Shown piece after piece: positions 11,178 to 36,444 of a stretch of DNA of 64,000 bases. Under the pieces are notes generated by a model. It searched no databases. It was not told the origin of the DNA and saw only the letters and a program-made list of their open reading frames with translations. The stretch spans positions 88,316 through 152,315 of the forward strand of contig JAPYMA010000458.1 of NCBI GenBank assembly GCA_035041965.1, in the 5' to 3' direction. This DNA is from Anisakis pegreffii (taxonomy: Eukaryota; Nematoda; Chromadorea; Rhabditida; Anisakidae). A program made the translations under genes and the position numbers. Position 1 is the stretch's first letter. Each line of letters begins with the position of its first letter.

Positions 11178-13927
11178 TTACTGATTCAATATATCCCACG
11201 CATCATCATCCCAGTCCTTCTTCTTTGGTTTCATTTTATCACTCTCAGCTAATTCAACAGTTTTTGCTCTCGTTTCGGTCGAAACTGCATTCGCATTAAT
11301 ATCCGCATCGAAATCGATTAATGATGATGAGACTCGCATCTGAATATCTCTTATTACATACATACTTAGTTTCATTTAATTCAGCGAACTGCAACGTCCA
11401 ACTCAGTATAAAGAACAAAAGTCAGGAATTAAGAGATTTAATTGAACTAAAAGATAAATCGAACGAGTCGTGTACTGATAAAGAGATGATTTATTGCTTT
11501 TATGAATGAGTAAAAAGTGTTTATCTACCCACAATACCTCTTTCTTAACAGGTTTTGTTTTAGACTTTTTGTTAGTTGATGAAGTTGTTGCTTTCTTGTC
11601 TTTAGTATTATTATGCTTCTGCTGTCGTTTGAATGAGTGAGTGTCGTCTGAATGATCATCTGCAATACGAATGCTTGTAACAAAACATATCTGTATTCAA
11701 TCATCTGCAATAACAATACATATAATAAAACACGCCTGAATTCGAGCAAAATGCGAAATAAATGCAACACAATATTCACATAACTCACCATCAATTGTAA
11801 AACTGATCTCACGTTTACTCGACACATCGTTCTTATCACCGTATTCATCGCTATAAGTATTCACAAGTATTTAAACAACAACCCAAACACAACTCGAATA
11901 AACGATTAGCAAACCAATTCACCGGATCAAAGAAGCATATTCTACTTTTTTCAACGCTACCTCTTCACTGGTCCTCTCATATCAACGAACTTCAGTTGTA
12001 ATCAGCTTAATGCTAACAACCTTACTAATATCGATAATAAACAATTATCTATTAAATATCTCGGCACTAAGCGGTCTCATATGAGACATAAGCATTGTCA
12101 GTTGATAACAATAATTCGAAAAAAAAAACCTGAAGTTGCCTTCTTCTCGCTGATATTCACCTCTGACTGCATTATCAAATCCCGTTTTGCTGGGTGTTGT
12201 AAGATCCTCATATTGACTTAAATATGAAAGCTGATCAATAGAATACCAAACGACTGATAAAGCACTGAGTGATTATTACCTTTTATTCGGGTTGATCAAA
12301 CTGAATGAATTCAGAGATGAAGAGCTCTTCACGAAATTCGATAGTCCACTCCAAGATCGTGAACCGAGCTCAGTTGCTCTTTGAGCAATACTGCCAAGAC
12401 TTGTATTACTGATCAAAGTTGAATCACGCACCTATTATTACTATCCAAAATAGATTTTACATCAAACAGTAGTAAGAATAGTCGTAATAATAATAACTGT
12501 TATACTGACACAACATTCGGTTTCGAGCAAAACTTCCTCCCATGAGCGGGATAGAAAAAAATGATTGAAAAGACAATAATCTTGTTCCCTTCATTCCTTC
12601 GCTGAGAATGTTGAAGAAGAGAAATAATGCATTACCAGAATCATTACCACTAGACCTTCTCATGGAACAAGGTTTGACCTCAATAATATCAATTAATAAC
12701 CTTTTCAGTGACGGTTCCACCAAGTTCAGTTGCCTTCGCGGTTGCGTGCGAACCGATATCTTTTGCATAATATGCAGCTGTTGATGCACCTTTACTCAGC
12801 ATATTCCAACCCTTCATTTATAAAATCATCATCTTATTACTATCTTCATCTTAGCATCATCATCTTATTACTTTCAAAAAACAATATCACAAACCACTGA
12901 TAAAGACGACATCGCATCGCTCAATATATCACCATCTGCATTTACATCCGATGCTGTATTACCAAAACCTTGATATCGACTCTCACTTAAATTTATTTGA
13001 TGAATAATACTACGAAAGATGTGTCTTGATAAAATAAGTAACAAACCTTTCAGCGTACCGATTAGCATTATCATTCATAAAATGACTGTTATTCGACGAA
13101 TTGCGATTAGATGGAAAACGAGGTGGTGTATAGTTGTTTGCTGACGACGTCTTCACAGACCATTCACGATTCTCAGATAGAGCCAATATCTATAAAATAT
13201 TATGTTAAACACTGTCACTCTTACTTAATTACTTCATAGAAACCACAACACTAATAATAATAGTATAATAATAATAATAATAATAATAATAACTTTATCT
13301 CGCAATAAAGCCGCAGCCTTGGAGTTGTACTTTTGCTGAAGAGACCAATTCAGTTGGAAATCCGGTTGAGATTCAAAAAAATCTTTTGCATGCTTATTAC
13401 CTCCAACTTTCATCTTATTTAGTTCGCTTTCTTTCCACTTATCCATACTCAGGGAACGCACGAAACTGTAATATCATTTACTCACTAATGTAATTGGTAA
13501 ACCATTTCTATACATCAATAAATATCATCATTCATTTGTCAAAAATGATTCAAAATCACAACACGAAGCAGCAATAAATTATGTTCAAACTATTCGATGA
13601 AAAAGTGTATTTTTGATGACGAATGCAAAAATTGTTATTGGCATGTATATGTATACATATATAGAAACCTGATGTGAACACCAAGAGCACGATGTAATCC
13701 AGAACAATCGAGACATATCCAAATACCATATGTTACACTGGCCCACTGTGGATTGCTTGCACCACATTCGAAGCAAAACTGCAATCATAACGATAAATAT
13801 TTTTCAGAAAACAATAACATTAATTGATAACTATAATAACAACAATGATAATAATGGAATTAGTTACATTATTTTCGTTAATCGCTCGCAAATCTTTTAT
13901 CACTCGTCGAGTTCGAGGGCTTGCCAT
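11178..13927 (-). CDS. ARFGAP1: ADP-ribosylation factor GTPase-activating protein 1 (ArfGAP1)
   Basis: Stimulates GTP hydrolysis on Arf1 at the Golgi and drives COPI coat release. I could join 11 exons in continuous phase (minus strand): 13927-13868, 13778-13669, 13465-13294, 13189-13047, 12985-12895, 12811-12701, 12431-12280, 12216-12130, 11850-11789, 11659-11538, 11339-11178; total 1272 nt, 423 residues (human is about 406). The start MASPRTRRV is family-typical. The zinc finger is C22-x2-C25-x16-C42-x2-C45, followed by the catalytic arginine in GLHRALGVH (R50). The rest of the GAP domain ([33 protein letters not shown]) is in exon 3. Exon 5 carries the YQGFGNT motif and exon 6 the [10 protein letters not shown] amphipathic lipid-packing-sensor-like segment; exons 6-7 repeat small/Ser-rich amphipathic sequence. 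The C-terminus ends [11 protein letters not shown]. Exon 4, 6 and 8 neighbours use AAG 3' splice sites (exons 5, 6 and 8). Exon 3's donor is embedded in a (TTA)n microsatellite. Divergently transcribed from LSG1. Confidence 0.95.
13254..13292. repeat. (ATA)n/(TAT)n microsatellite in ArfGAP1 intron 3
   Basis: A run of ATA/ATT triplets, about 12 units, begins exactly at the 5' splice site of ArfGAP1 exon 3: in the minus sense the intron starts GTTATTATTATT. Length polymorphism here would sit directly against the donor. Confidence 0.85.
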
Positions 13928-15576
13928 TTTAAATTATTTTTATGCATACATTTATATGTCAAATATTTACAACCACTGATTGAGAAAAATTCTGAAAATC
14001 AGTTACATCGATTATTATCATTAGTACCACCGAGTGATATATGAGGTAAAATTCAAAACTCTTCGAATAGTCAACTTAAGCAAATCTGTTGCCTCGTTCA
14101 GTATTTTATTCGAGTCGCGCTCATAAGATACGACTTTTTTCGGTGACAGAACTATAATTCCGTCACTGAAAAAGAATCTTTATAAAGAGTCGATTCAATG
14201 AGGTATCAAATAAGAATAAGTCGTTATTATAATATACAACATTGTTATTGTTAATACTGTTACTTGGACGTCGAGTGGTTGTTTTGTCAATCGCTGCGAG
14301 CAATCGGCGGAATATTTATATTACTAGAGTTATGATTATTTATTGGATTGATATTTGGCTACGATTAATTATGCAAAATATTCATGGCTGCTAGTTAATT
14401 ACTCGGTTGTGTTCGGTTGGCCTGCTCGCCTAGCCAGCGGAGTGGCGTAAATTGAGGCTAAAACAATGTGCACGGAAACGTGAGCATTGTGGCCAGCAAC
14501 TTTACAAACGTTCGATAGTCTGGACAATCCAGGTAATCCAGGTATAATATACGACAACGATATGATCAAAAATTGTGAATTCTAAACGTCTTCCTACGAA
14601 ATTTGAAATAACCACCAAAAATAAACATCCGAACCGATCCTTTCATTTCGAGATATTAATGACGTGGAATTATTATGTTTTCTAACAAATGAAGCCATGA
14701 TACGATGATCCTAGATTAACGTAGCAAAACTTTGAAGTTGTAAGACAGATAAACTATATTGGCACGAGATTCGAACACTCATGGAAGACAGTAATACTCA
14801 ACACATAGAAGAATTAGGTGAGCAGTTTCCAAAAAGTTCACAAGGTGCGTTCATTTGCAGTTCGCAATGCAGTGAAGATGTTTGCATTCCATCAAATAGG
14901 AATTAACAACTACCGAATGAATTCGTATTGTTAGAATGCGGTAATGAGCTGTGGTCGATTTATAGTCAAATAGGTAATTTGCTATTGAGCAAATCACCTA
15001 TTTGAAGACATGTTGAAAAGTTTACTTATTTGAAGATGTGTTGACAAAATTCAATTCTTCAGCATATGGAACATTGATATTTTCGTTCTGAACTTAAATT
15101 TGCTGCGTTTTGTGTTATTTTTAAAAATTCATTCCTTTTCCTCAGGCAGTTCTCTTTATTCTTGTTCTACATTACCATTAGCAGTATCATAGTTATTATT
15201 GAGAAAATAATCTTTGTAATAATTATTCGAAAATTGTTCAAACGCAACAAAATTCAGCTGCGGTCCCGGAACAAGTTTTATTGTCAGCCTGAGCCTAAAT
15301 CTGAGCCTCAGCCTGATAATAATCGCGATAGTCTTTGTCGTGATGAATAACTTTAATGTGATTTAACTTCTATATTCAAATGAATAAGTCTCTCGGAGTG
15401 CTTTCTTCGTGTCGAACAATCAGTTTTAATGCGAACACTCGTTTGTATCGCACCCATTTTCGAAGACTCCGCACGCTACCAAGTGGAAGTGTCTAACGAA
15501 TCCGTTTGTATGATTACTACCTAATATCAGGGTGGGTTAATGATTTAGAGATTCATAGACGGTTTTTTTGTTTTGA
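13928..15576. promoter_or_regulatory. Divergent upstream region of ArfGAP1 and LSG1
   Basis: About 1.65 kb separates the two start codons, which face away from each other, so both promoters should be here. No TATA box or trans-splice site could be assigned with confidence. A strong hairpin (14967-15004) lies near its right third, and a tRNA-like relic (minus strand, T-arm-like GTGTTCGAATCTCG, about 14762-14830) is present but not foldable as a full tRNA. Confidence 0.4.
14967..15004. repeat. 17-bp inverted repeat, 4-nt loop
   Basis: Left arm CAAATAGGTAATTTGCT (14967-14983), loop ATTG, right arm AGCAAATCACCTATTTG (14988-15004). The arms are complementary at 16 of 17 positions. It lies about 570 bp upstream of the LSG1 start. 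The TATTTGAAGA sequence following it is repeated again about 30 bp downstream (15028 region). Confidence 0.85.
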
Positions 15577-18500
15577 ATGACGAAGAGACGTCCGAGTAAT
15601 CGGAAGCCGTCGGGTGTGAATCGTTCGTTGGGTAATGGTCTGTTGAATGAGCGTGAAAAATTGCGTTCGAAGTGTCGTCGAAACAACAAAATCGATGATG
15701 AGCATTTCGAAAACTCTGCGTATCTCGACTTGAATAAGGTCATTCATTTGAAGCCGTATAAGGCGTCTCACATAATTTCTGCTTTATCACGTTCAGATAA
15801 AGTTGTCGCTTATAATTTTTAGCATCTCCTAAATTTTTTACATTTATGAATCAAACCCAAACTCAAACAATTTTGTAATATTGATGCTTTTGAAGAGATC
15901 AATAATTATGCGAAAATCTTTTAGAAAGCTGCAAAAAACATTGACTCTGTAACGGACGAGACGAATTTGGATGAATTTCTGGCGAAAGCGACGCTTGCTA
16001 GCACAGAATTTACAGCGGAACGTCTTACTGACTTTCGTTTAATTGAGTTAGTTGTTATCGCTGATTGTGCTAGTTGATTTGTCATAATTGTTACTGTTTA
16101 TCGACCAGTTCATTTATTTTTTCATTGGTTTTTTGCGATTGAATGCAAATTTTTCGTAAATTGTTGTAGGAATGCAACAAATTGTTCTCTACCAACAAGA
16201 GGAGATATCAGCTCAAGTTTAGAATTACAAAAAAAATATTCACATCGCCTTTTGATACCACGTCGGCCGAGTAAAAGGTTGTGGGAGACACCCGAACAGT
16301 TGAATGCATTGGAAAATGAGAATTTTTTGGAATGGAGGAAAAGCATCGCTGAGTTACAGGAGGTAAATATTTCGTATTGTTTTGATTGAAAATGACTTAG
16401 ATAACATTATTCAGTTGAACATTCATTTAGGAGTCCGAAGCAGTGGTGAATGTGAAATAAACTTGATTAAGGTAGATGGTCTTGTTCTGACGCCATTCGA
16501 ACGTAATCTTGAGCTGTGGCGTCAACTGTGGAGGGTCATTGAACGAAGTGATATCGTTGTTCAGGTGACGTTTTAGTTTCTTATTGGGCGTTTCAGTTTC
16601 TTCTTTTGATAGTTTTCTCAATGTGAACGGTAACGTTTAAGATAGTTGATGCGCGGAATCCGTTATTATTTCGGAATGCTGATTTGGAATCGTACGTGAA
16701 GGAGTGCGACCCAGCTAAACATAATATAATCTTGATCAATAAAGCTGATCTCCTTACCGATCGACAGATCGATCTTTGGCGTAAATGGTTTCTCCAAAAT
16801 AACATTGATGTCATCTTTTGGTTCGTTTTCTTGATTGCACTGCGAACTTCATCTTGTTAGTCTGAAGTTGGTCTCAAGTCTTTAGTTTTGAATCAGTTCA
16901 TTTTGTATGCAAGTTTTGCAATTTGGCACAGTTTGCAATCAGAGCATTGCAGGAGTGCTTTAGAAGAGCAAAAACAGCAATCGAAATTGGAAAGTTTGGA
17001 AGAACAAGAGGAGACATTAGAGGAGCAAGGGAATGATGATGGCGATCAAGCGAAAACACCATCGGAATCTGAGTCCGGTGGTGCGGGTTCCGATGGCGAC
17101 ATTCCGGAACATGGACAGGTTATCGGAAAAGAGGGAACTGCAGACATGAACAGTGTTTTGAAAGAAAGTAATATAAGATGCAGCCAGGCTCCATTCATCA
17201 AATCACCGGAGGTGAGGAAGATTATCATATGTTGATTTTGTTTTTTATGGTGACGAATTTGATAGTTTTTGTGTAAGTTTTATTAGGTGACTGGATTCGA
17301 TCACATTTAGTTTACAGATCCTAATTGCCTATTTGAAACGGGTGGGACGGGCCGCGTCGGTAGATATTGCAAGTAATCGACTAGTCGTTGGTATGGTTGG
17401 TTATCCGAATGTTGGTAAAAGCTCGACAATTAATCGCATTTTGGGCATTAAAAAAGTTTCCACCTCTTCGACACCAGGAAAAACGCGTCATTTACAGACG
17501 GTTATCATTGATAATCAGGTAAGTTCTTTTATTTTTTGATCTAGTTTTTATTATGGCACTGTTTGGCAGTCGGCTGAATTTAGCGCAGTTACACAACAGT
17601 GTTCGGCGAAACGAAACGAGAACTACCCGGAGTAGTTGAACTCAGTCTCAGCTCTAGGGTGTATCTGAACTGATGCATATAAGGCGAGATTGCGTTCGGA
17701 TAGATTCTATTGGTTTTAGACGTGCTCTGCTTTTGGTTAGTTCACGGTGAGCCAGCCTCAACTTAGATCCCCGGACTGAGTGTCAGATACAGCCCAAACT
17801 CGGGCCACCTAATTCAATCCTAATATCATTTTTTTGTTTGAAAAAAAATCGGAAGCACAGAGCCAAAACATTTCGTTTTAAAATATGGCTGGCAAAGAAT
17901 TGATGAGTCCCTAAGTGGTGCGAAATTGAAATTTTCTTGTGGACGAGTGATAAGTGGCATAAATATTTCAGATGAGTTTGTGTGATTGTCCAGGATTAGT
18001 GATGCCATCGTTTGCGTTGAATCGTTCCGAAATGCTGTTGAATGGGATACTATCTGTGGATCATATGCGTGATCATTTTGCACCGATCAACTTATTGGTG
18101 TCACGCATACCAAGAAGATATTTAGAACGGCACTACTCAATCATGCTTCCGAAACCAGCAGATCATGAAGCACCGAATAGACCACCGACTGCTCAGGAAC
18201 TGCTCACTTCAGTTGCTTTCATACGAGGTTGCGTACTTAAGTTATGATTAGCAGTTCATAATTTGAAGTTTGAAATGATAACGTTTAAGGATTCATGGGT
18301 GCGTCAGGCGTGCCAGACTGCTCACGTGCAGCACGATTGATTTTGAAGGAGGTGGTGAATGGCCGGTTGAAGTGGGTTGCTTCTCCACCAAGTGTGGAGC
18401 AGGAGTGCTTCGATCGAAATGACATATCCAGTTGAGGGAACGGGCACTCTCAACAGAGGAGTTGTTTTGTTGCAACAGGTGATTTATTTTGATTGATTTG

Positions 18501-18729
18501 GGCATCGATCATTTCGTGTTTATTTCAGTTAGAGAAGCGGAATCTCGTTGAAGGAACCAGCACCATGGACAAAACATTCGATAGGCAGTTCTTCTGCCTT
18601 TCTCAAGGCGCGGCGCACGTTCGCACGGCTCGTCAAGGCGTTCATAGCGATAGTACTGGTAGAGATGACAAGAAGCATCATAATAAGGGTAAAAAAGAGA
18701 AGTTACGCAGAGTTTTCACGGATCAATAG
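15577..18729 (+). CDS. lsg-1: Large subunit GTPase 1 (LSG1), circularly permuted GTPase
   Basis: Cytoplasmic GTPase that releases the export adaptor NMD3 from pre-60S ribosomes. Ten exons join: 15577-15738, 15925-16046, 16170-16362, 16472-16564, 16642-16820, 16953-17211, 17318-17518, 17972-18227, 18290-18478, 18529-18729; about 617 residues (human 658). The permuted motif order is clear: family N-terminal segment with LDEFLAKATLASTEFTAER; IPRRP; FLEWR; LTPFERNLELWRQLWRV; DARNPLLFR; G4 NKADLL at about residue 223; G5 WSAL across the exon 5/6 junction; then an acidic, Glu-rich linker in exon 6; then G1 GYPNVGKSS at about 364, G2 region STPGKTRH, and G3 DCPGLVMPSF at about 408. Exon 8 has HMRDH and RPPTAQELL. 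The C-terminus is Lys-rich (KKHHNKGKKEKLRR). Exon 9 does not stay in frame: its incoming frame meets TGA at 18433-18435, while the +1 frame (PVEGTGTLNRGV) runs correctly into exon 10. A one-base insertion between about 18360 and 18425, or a sequencing error, explains this. Exons 4, 5 and 9 use AAG acceptors. AATAAA is at 18849. Confidence 0.95.
17519..17971. repeat. LSG1 intron 7 with imperfect inverted repeat
   Basis: This is the longest LSG1 intron (453 bp) and is GC-richer than the others. A segment around 17654-17670 (GGGTGTATCTGA) is repeated in inverted orientation around 17781-17800 (TCAGATACAGCCC), suggesting an old non-autonomous transposon. Ends and target duplication were not identified. 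Confidence 0.4.
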
Positions 18730-18848
18730 AGGATGTTGAATTTGATTATGGATTGAATTGTATTATATCATGTTATATAGACATCTGCATGCTGTTCACT
18801 ATTGTTTGTACTTTATCACGTTCGTCTTAATGACGTTGATTTGCGATC

Positions 18849-18854
18849 AATAAA
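18849..18854 (+). other. Poly(A) signal of LSG1
   Basis: AATAAA 120 bp past the LSG1 stop codon (18727-18729), correctly placed for 3' end formation. Confidence 0.7.
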
Positions 18855-19079
18855 CATTTTATGAATATGGGTGTGGACCTTGCCCGACTTATTTAGTATG
18901 TTACAAACCATCAGTATGTTGTGGTGTGATATCTTGATGCTTGATTACTTTTGCTAATGTTGTTTTTCATTTTGGTAATTGACATGTTTTTTCATCATCT
19001 TCGCTGTATCATTATTAATTGCGATCATTTAAGAGGTAAACTTTGTGTTGGTGTTGAACGCGGTAATCGATCGTTAAAA

Positions 19080-19909
19080 ATGGGCAAGATCATGAAGACC
19101 GGTAAGGTTGTGTTGGTGCTTGGTGGGCGTTTTGCTGGGCGAAAGGCAATCATCGTGAAGGCTTATGACGACGGGTCTGCGGATCGTGCTTACGGCCATG
19201 CGCTGATTGCTGGCATTGATAAGTACCCGAAATCAGTTGGTTTTTACTCGTATTGATGTAATGGTTAACGGATGGCGTGATATGACAATGGATGGATTGA
19301 GCAATGTATGATTGTAGGTGACGAAAAGGCTGGGTAAGAAGAAGTTGACTGCAAGGAGTAAGTTGAGACCATTCGTCGGGATCGCTGGATATTCGAATCT
19401 ATTACCGACACGGTTAGTGCTTCTGATTTGTGGTGTCAGTCTGACCCTCTTATTGTTCACACGGTGTCAGTCTGAGTCAAAGCCATGTTCTAAGTTTTAA
19501 CTGATCTAAGTGCTGATTCATGTTTCAACTGATCCTCTTAATGTTCACACTGAATTATGGCCCCTTCAGTCGTCAACGAGTGGAAGGACCATAATTCAGT
19601 GTGAACAGTAAGAGGATCAGTTGTCTTAGACTAAATTTTTAGCTTTGAGTGGGCTTCGAACTCATGATATATTAGTCACGGGATGGGTGCTTCATCAATT
19701 GAGCTGTTACAGAGACCACTGACATGAAATGAAATTGATAGAATTTCAGATATTCAGTGGATATACCACTGGACAAGAGCTCAATAAATAAGGATGTGCT
19801 GAAAGAACCTGGCAAAAAACGTAAAGCGCGTCTCGAGGTGAAATCGAAATTTGAGGAGCGTTATAAAACGGGCAAAAATAAGTGGTTTTTCACGAAGTTA
19901 CGTTTTTAA
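19080..19909 (+). CDS. rpl-27: 60S ribosomal protein L27 (eL27)
   Basis: Structural protein of the large ribosomal subunit with an N-terminal KOW-type fold. Three exons: 19080-19235, 19318-19412, 19750-19909; 411 nt, 136 residues, exactly the usual eukaryotic length. Start [20 protein letters not shown], then [24 protein letters not shown], a basic [14 protein letters not shown] segment, [14 protein letters not shown] across the exon 2/3 junction, and the family C-terminus [15 protein letters not shown] with final LRF. Junction phases are consistent (TCA|GTG; CG|A). Intron 2 (337 bp) contains a palindromic element and a tRNA-like relic. It begins only about 350 bp after the LSG1 stop, same strand; both products act in 60S biogenesis. 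AATAAA at 19980. Confidence 0.98.
19432..19475. repeat. 13-bp direct repeats around a partial palindrome arm
   Basis: GGTGTCAGTCTGA occurs at 19432-19444 and again at 19463-19475. Between them is a diverged piece (CCTCTTATTGTTCACAC) of the arm found in the palindromic element 50 bp downstream, so a second, shorter or decayed relative of that element sits here, inside rpl-27 intron 2. Confidence 0.6.
19527..19622. mobile_element. Palindromic MITE-like element in rpl-27 intron 2
   Basis: Two 34-bp arms (19527-19560 and 19589-19622) are inverted copies with one mismatch; the ends are AACTGATCCTCTTA and its complement. The 28-nt centre continues partial pairing (CCCTTC with GGAAGG). Near-perfect terminal inverted repeats with almost no unique interior are typical of a short MITE or foldback element. 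No flanking target duplication was certain (TTTC/TGTC at the edges do not match). The RNA would form a long hairpin in the intron. Confidence 0.7.
19648..19714 (-). pseudogene. tRNA-like relic (tRNA pseudogene or SINE head)
   Basis: In the minus sense the segment has a D-arm/A-box-like AGCTCAATTGATGAAGCA and a T-arm/B-box-like GAGTTCGAAGCCC at tRNA spacing, but the acceptor stem does not close and the anticodon arm is disturbed. It lies directly next to the palindromic element in rpl-27 intron 2. Could be the 5' part of a tRNA-derived SINE. Confidence 0.5.
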
Positions 19910-33714
<13,805 letters not shown>

Positions 33715-36210
33715 TGAATGCTTATTGGTTGATGGGGTGGCGATCAGTGATCGATATTGATTGCGAAGAGATCTGATAGTTTAATTAATTAATTGGTCGA
33801 TTGATTGTTATTCGCGCAATGATGCCTTCCTTATTTTAATCATTTATTATTTCGAAGCTGCTCCTCTTTCCGACAGTATGAATCACCTTGAATGTGAACA
33901 ATAAACTCCAATTTATTCATTAACCTTACCGATAGTGATTGTGACCATCGAATGATCATTTCCTGAAGAAAGTTTCAATTGAATCGTCATAAATAATTAC
34001 TCCTACTGAAGATGGTTTCTGATGGATAGTTTTGCTGATTGCCGTGAGGTTATTTAAATGCACTCCTCATCAGATTCCTTTCATCACCTAATACCACCAT
34101 TTTATCATTTTTTGGCCCTTGAAATTCTTGAAACCAAATCAACAACATTTGCTTCATCTGTTTCTTGTCGATAATTCCCTGAATCCTCATTTGCTAGGCG
34201 CTAAGCACCCCTTGATTTGATATTGTTATTTTATTACTGTTGTTCATTATTATTTTCTAATATTATTGATATTGGAATTATAATTAATATCATTTTAATT
34301 ATTCATATGATGCACAATTTCTTTTTGGCACTTTCTTACTGAAGCAGTGTTAGAGGTGGATGGATGGACATGCCGTAGTGAGTAGTGGTAAATGTTAGGG
34401 AATGAACAAGTGCCGTGCAGTTGTGTTTGATTTGTGCTGGATTAATTCATTGTGTGGCGAATGATGATTGATAACTGAGTTGATTAATTAACTGATAATA
34501 GTATATTGTGGTGATGATGCTATCGTTTATGTGTTGTTCTGAATATATGAAATAATTGGATTTTCTTTTGTTGTTGTTGGTTTGTTGAATTGAATATAAT
34601 CAATTGCGTTGTCCCCCGCTGCCGTGTACTTTAAAAGTTGTTTTTGAGAAATGTCATCGTTATGATTTCGCTCATCATTTAAAGTCGTCTTTGAATTGTG
34701 AATTCTTCCGCAAGAGGTTATTTCTTTCTTTGATTATCATTGATCTAGATTGAGTTGGTGTGATCATGGTGATTTATTTAGTAATATTCAGTTGTTTTAT
34801 TTCATTACAATATTTCATTTCAGTGGGCGCTTATGCTCTTCTTCTTCGTCGTTGTATTATTATTATTATTCATCTATTTTATTTCGTTCAAATTTCGAAA
34901 TTTGGTGGTAATAGCCATTCAGTTTTTGTTTGTATATGCTGAAATATTTCGCTGATTTATTCGGAATTCTCGTTTTTTAGAAGAAATTTCATTTTAAAAT
35001 TCTGTTTAAATTGATGATTTGCAAAGTAAAAGTGTAATGAGTTAGTCAGTTTTTGGCTGATCATAGCCACTTTTTGCAACATCGCAGGAATGCGTTCAGA
35101 ACGTGCAAAATTTATCCTTTTTCGGTCCTATTTTTGTTCGGTTTAAGAACGATTCAATTAATTTCAATTGAATCTATATGGTTTCTTCCAAAATTGTAAT
35201 GAAGATTGTGGTAACGTATCCTTGTGATGACGACGGTATTCCAGCAAATCGTTCGATGATCCTTCTCGTCAGCTAGTCTCTTCCGCCCAGAATATAGCAC
35301 GATGGATAATCGTTGACCCTTCCGGACCGTTATTTCTCTCTGATAGGCCATTATTATTATTTATTATTATTAATATTATTATTTATTACTATTAATATTG
35401 TTATTACTATTATTATTGTTATTATTACCATAATTATCATTACCATTATTATAATTCTCATTGTTACTTTGTTCAATAAAACAACTCTTCATCTTAAGTT
35501 AGTACTAATTAAGGCATACTGCTGTTGATATGAATCATTCAATCTGCGTGTCGTTTTTTTCTCTTCGTTCCGTGTGATCTTTACTTTACCAGCTGCCGCC
35601 GTGGTTACTGATCGTTTTTGAATTTATTCAGTAATTAATCTTTTTCTGTTGTTTTCAAAGAAGTCTAATCGAACATCAATGAATTTCTATGGCATTGACA
35701 CGAAAATTAGCGAGGTAGTTTCATTTGTTGGTTTTTGAAATTTATTTAGCCACTGATATTTTTCAGATTCAATTTATTTTCCGTCGCACCAAGTTTTGAA
35801 TCGTTTCGTCTGGCCAAATATAGTGATGGTGCATTGCTCATTGTAAACCGTGTTCGGGCCCATACTTTCAAACGTCGCTAAGACTCGTCTGTACCGTCTC
35901 AAATTGTCCTTCCTCGTTCATTATCCCCCGCGTATCGTTCACAATTCACCCCCTCAAATACATTTCTCCCAGTTGTTTTTCAGTCGCATAATATGCACTA
36001 AATCCAAAGTGCATATTACTTCTCGAAACCACTTCTGCTAGTGTTCATTTTTGTTTAAAATTTCGTTCGAATTCAGATCCATCCCAAATGTGTTGTTAAA
36101 TGTAGTTGTGATTGTTGTATACTGTTCACGTGTAGGCTATCTGATGATCGAAGCGTAATGATACATCTTTTGAGGTTAAAATCAATGAATAATACTGAAC
36201 TTTATTTATT
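33715..36210. other. Region between egl-30 and the short minus-strand gene
   Basis: Contains the egl-30 3' UTR with AATAAA at 33900. The remainder is AT-rich with runs of TTATTA triplets (about 34850-34885 and 35344-35460). No gene supported. Convergent with the minus-strand candidate at 36.2 kb. Confidence 0.5.
35344..35462. repeat. Imperfect (TTA/ATT)n microsatellite
   Basis: Nearly continuous TTA/ATT triplets with scattered substitutions over about 115 bp. A similar cleaner run is at 36935-37005. Hydrophobic Leu/Ile open frames through these tracts are not genes. Confidence 0.85.
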
Positions 36211-36444
36211 TTATACAAATGTATTGTTTGCCATAAAATGCGTTATCACAGAATGAACGGTTTCGTTCACGTCTGCGAATTGTTGTACTTTTGTCAACTT
36301 TTCATCGTAACCTGCCAAAATGTTTAACATTGCTTTTTGAACAACTTTTTCGGATAAGTCCGTCTCGAAATGTTCTACTTGATCAGCAGTGCGTGCGGAG
36401 AGCACCGAGGGTAACTTCACAGGTTGTCTAATCTGTCTGTCCAT
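36211..36444 (-). CDS. Unrecognised short protein, possibly trans-spliced
   Basis: A 77-residue frame (start MDRQIRQPVKLPSVL, end HFMANNTFV). It looks like real protein: mixed, mostly helical composition with heptad-like Val/Leu spacing (VQKAMLNILAGYDEKLTKVQ, then FADVNETVHSVITHFM). Two signals support it. In the minus sense TTTGTAG lies just before the start, leaving only ACAG between a possible splice-leader acceptor and ATG. Past the TAA (36213-36211), overlapping AATAAA signals occur within about 15 nt (AAAATAAATAAAG, 36198-36210). The frame stays open upstream to about 36540 without another ATG, so this could instead be the last exon of a longer gene with an acceptor near ATCACCAG (about 36535). 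I do not recognise the family; a small helical complex subunit is only an impression. Confidence 0.45.
   Translation of the reverse strand: MDRQIRQPVKLPSVLSARTADQVEHFETDLSEKVVQKAMLNILAGYDEKLTKVQQFADVNETVHSVITHFMANNTFV

Noticed and set aside
13730..14044. 104-codon plus-strand frame
   Set aside because: Antisense to exons 1 and 2 of ArfGAP1, which are in phase with the zinc-finger motifs.
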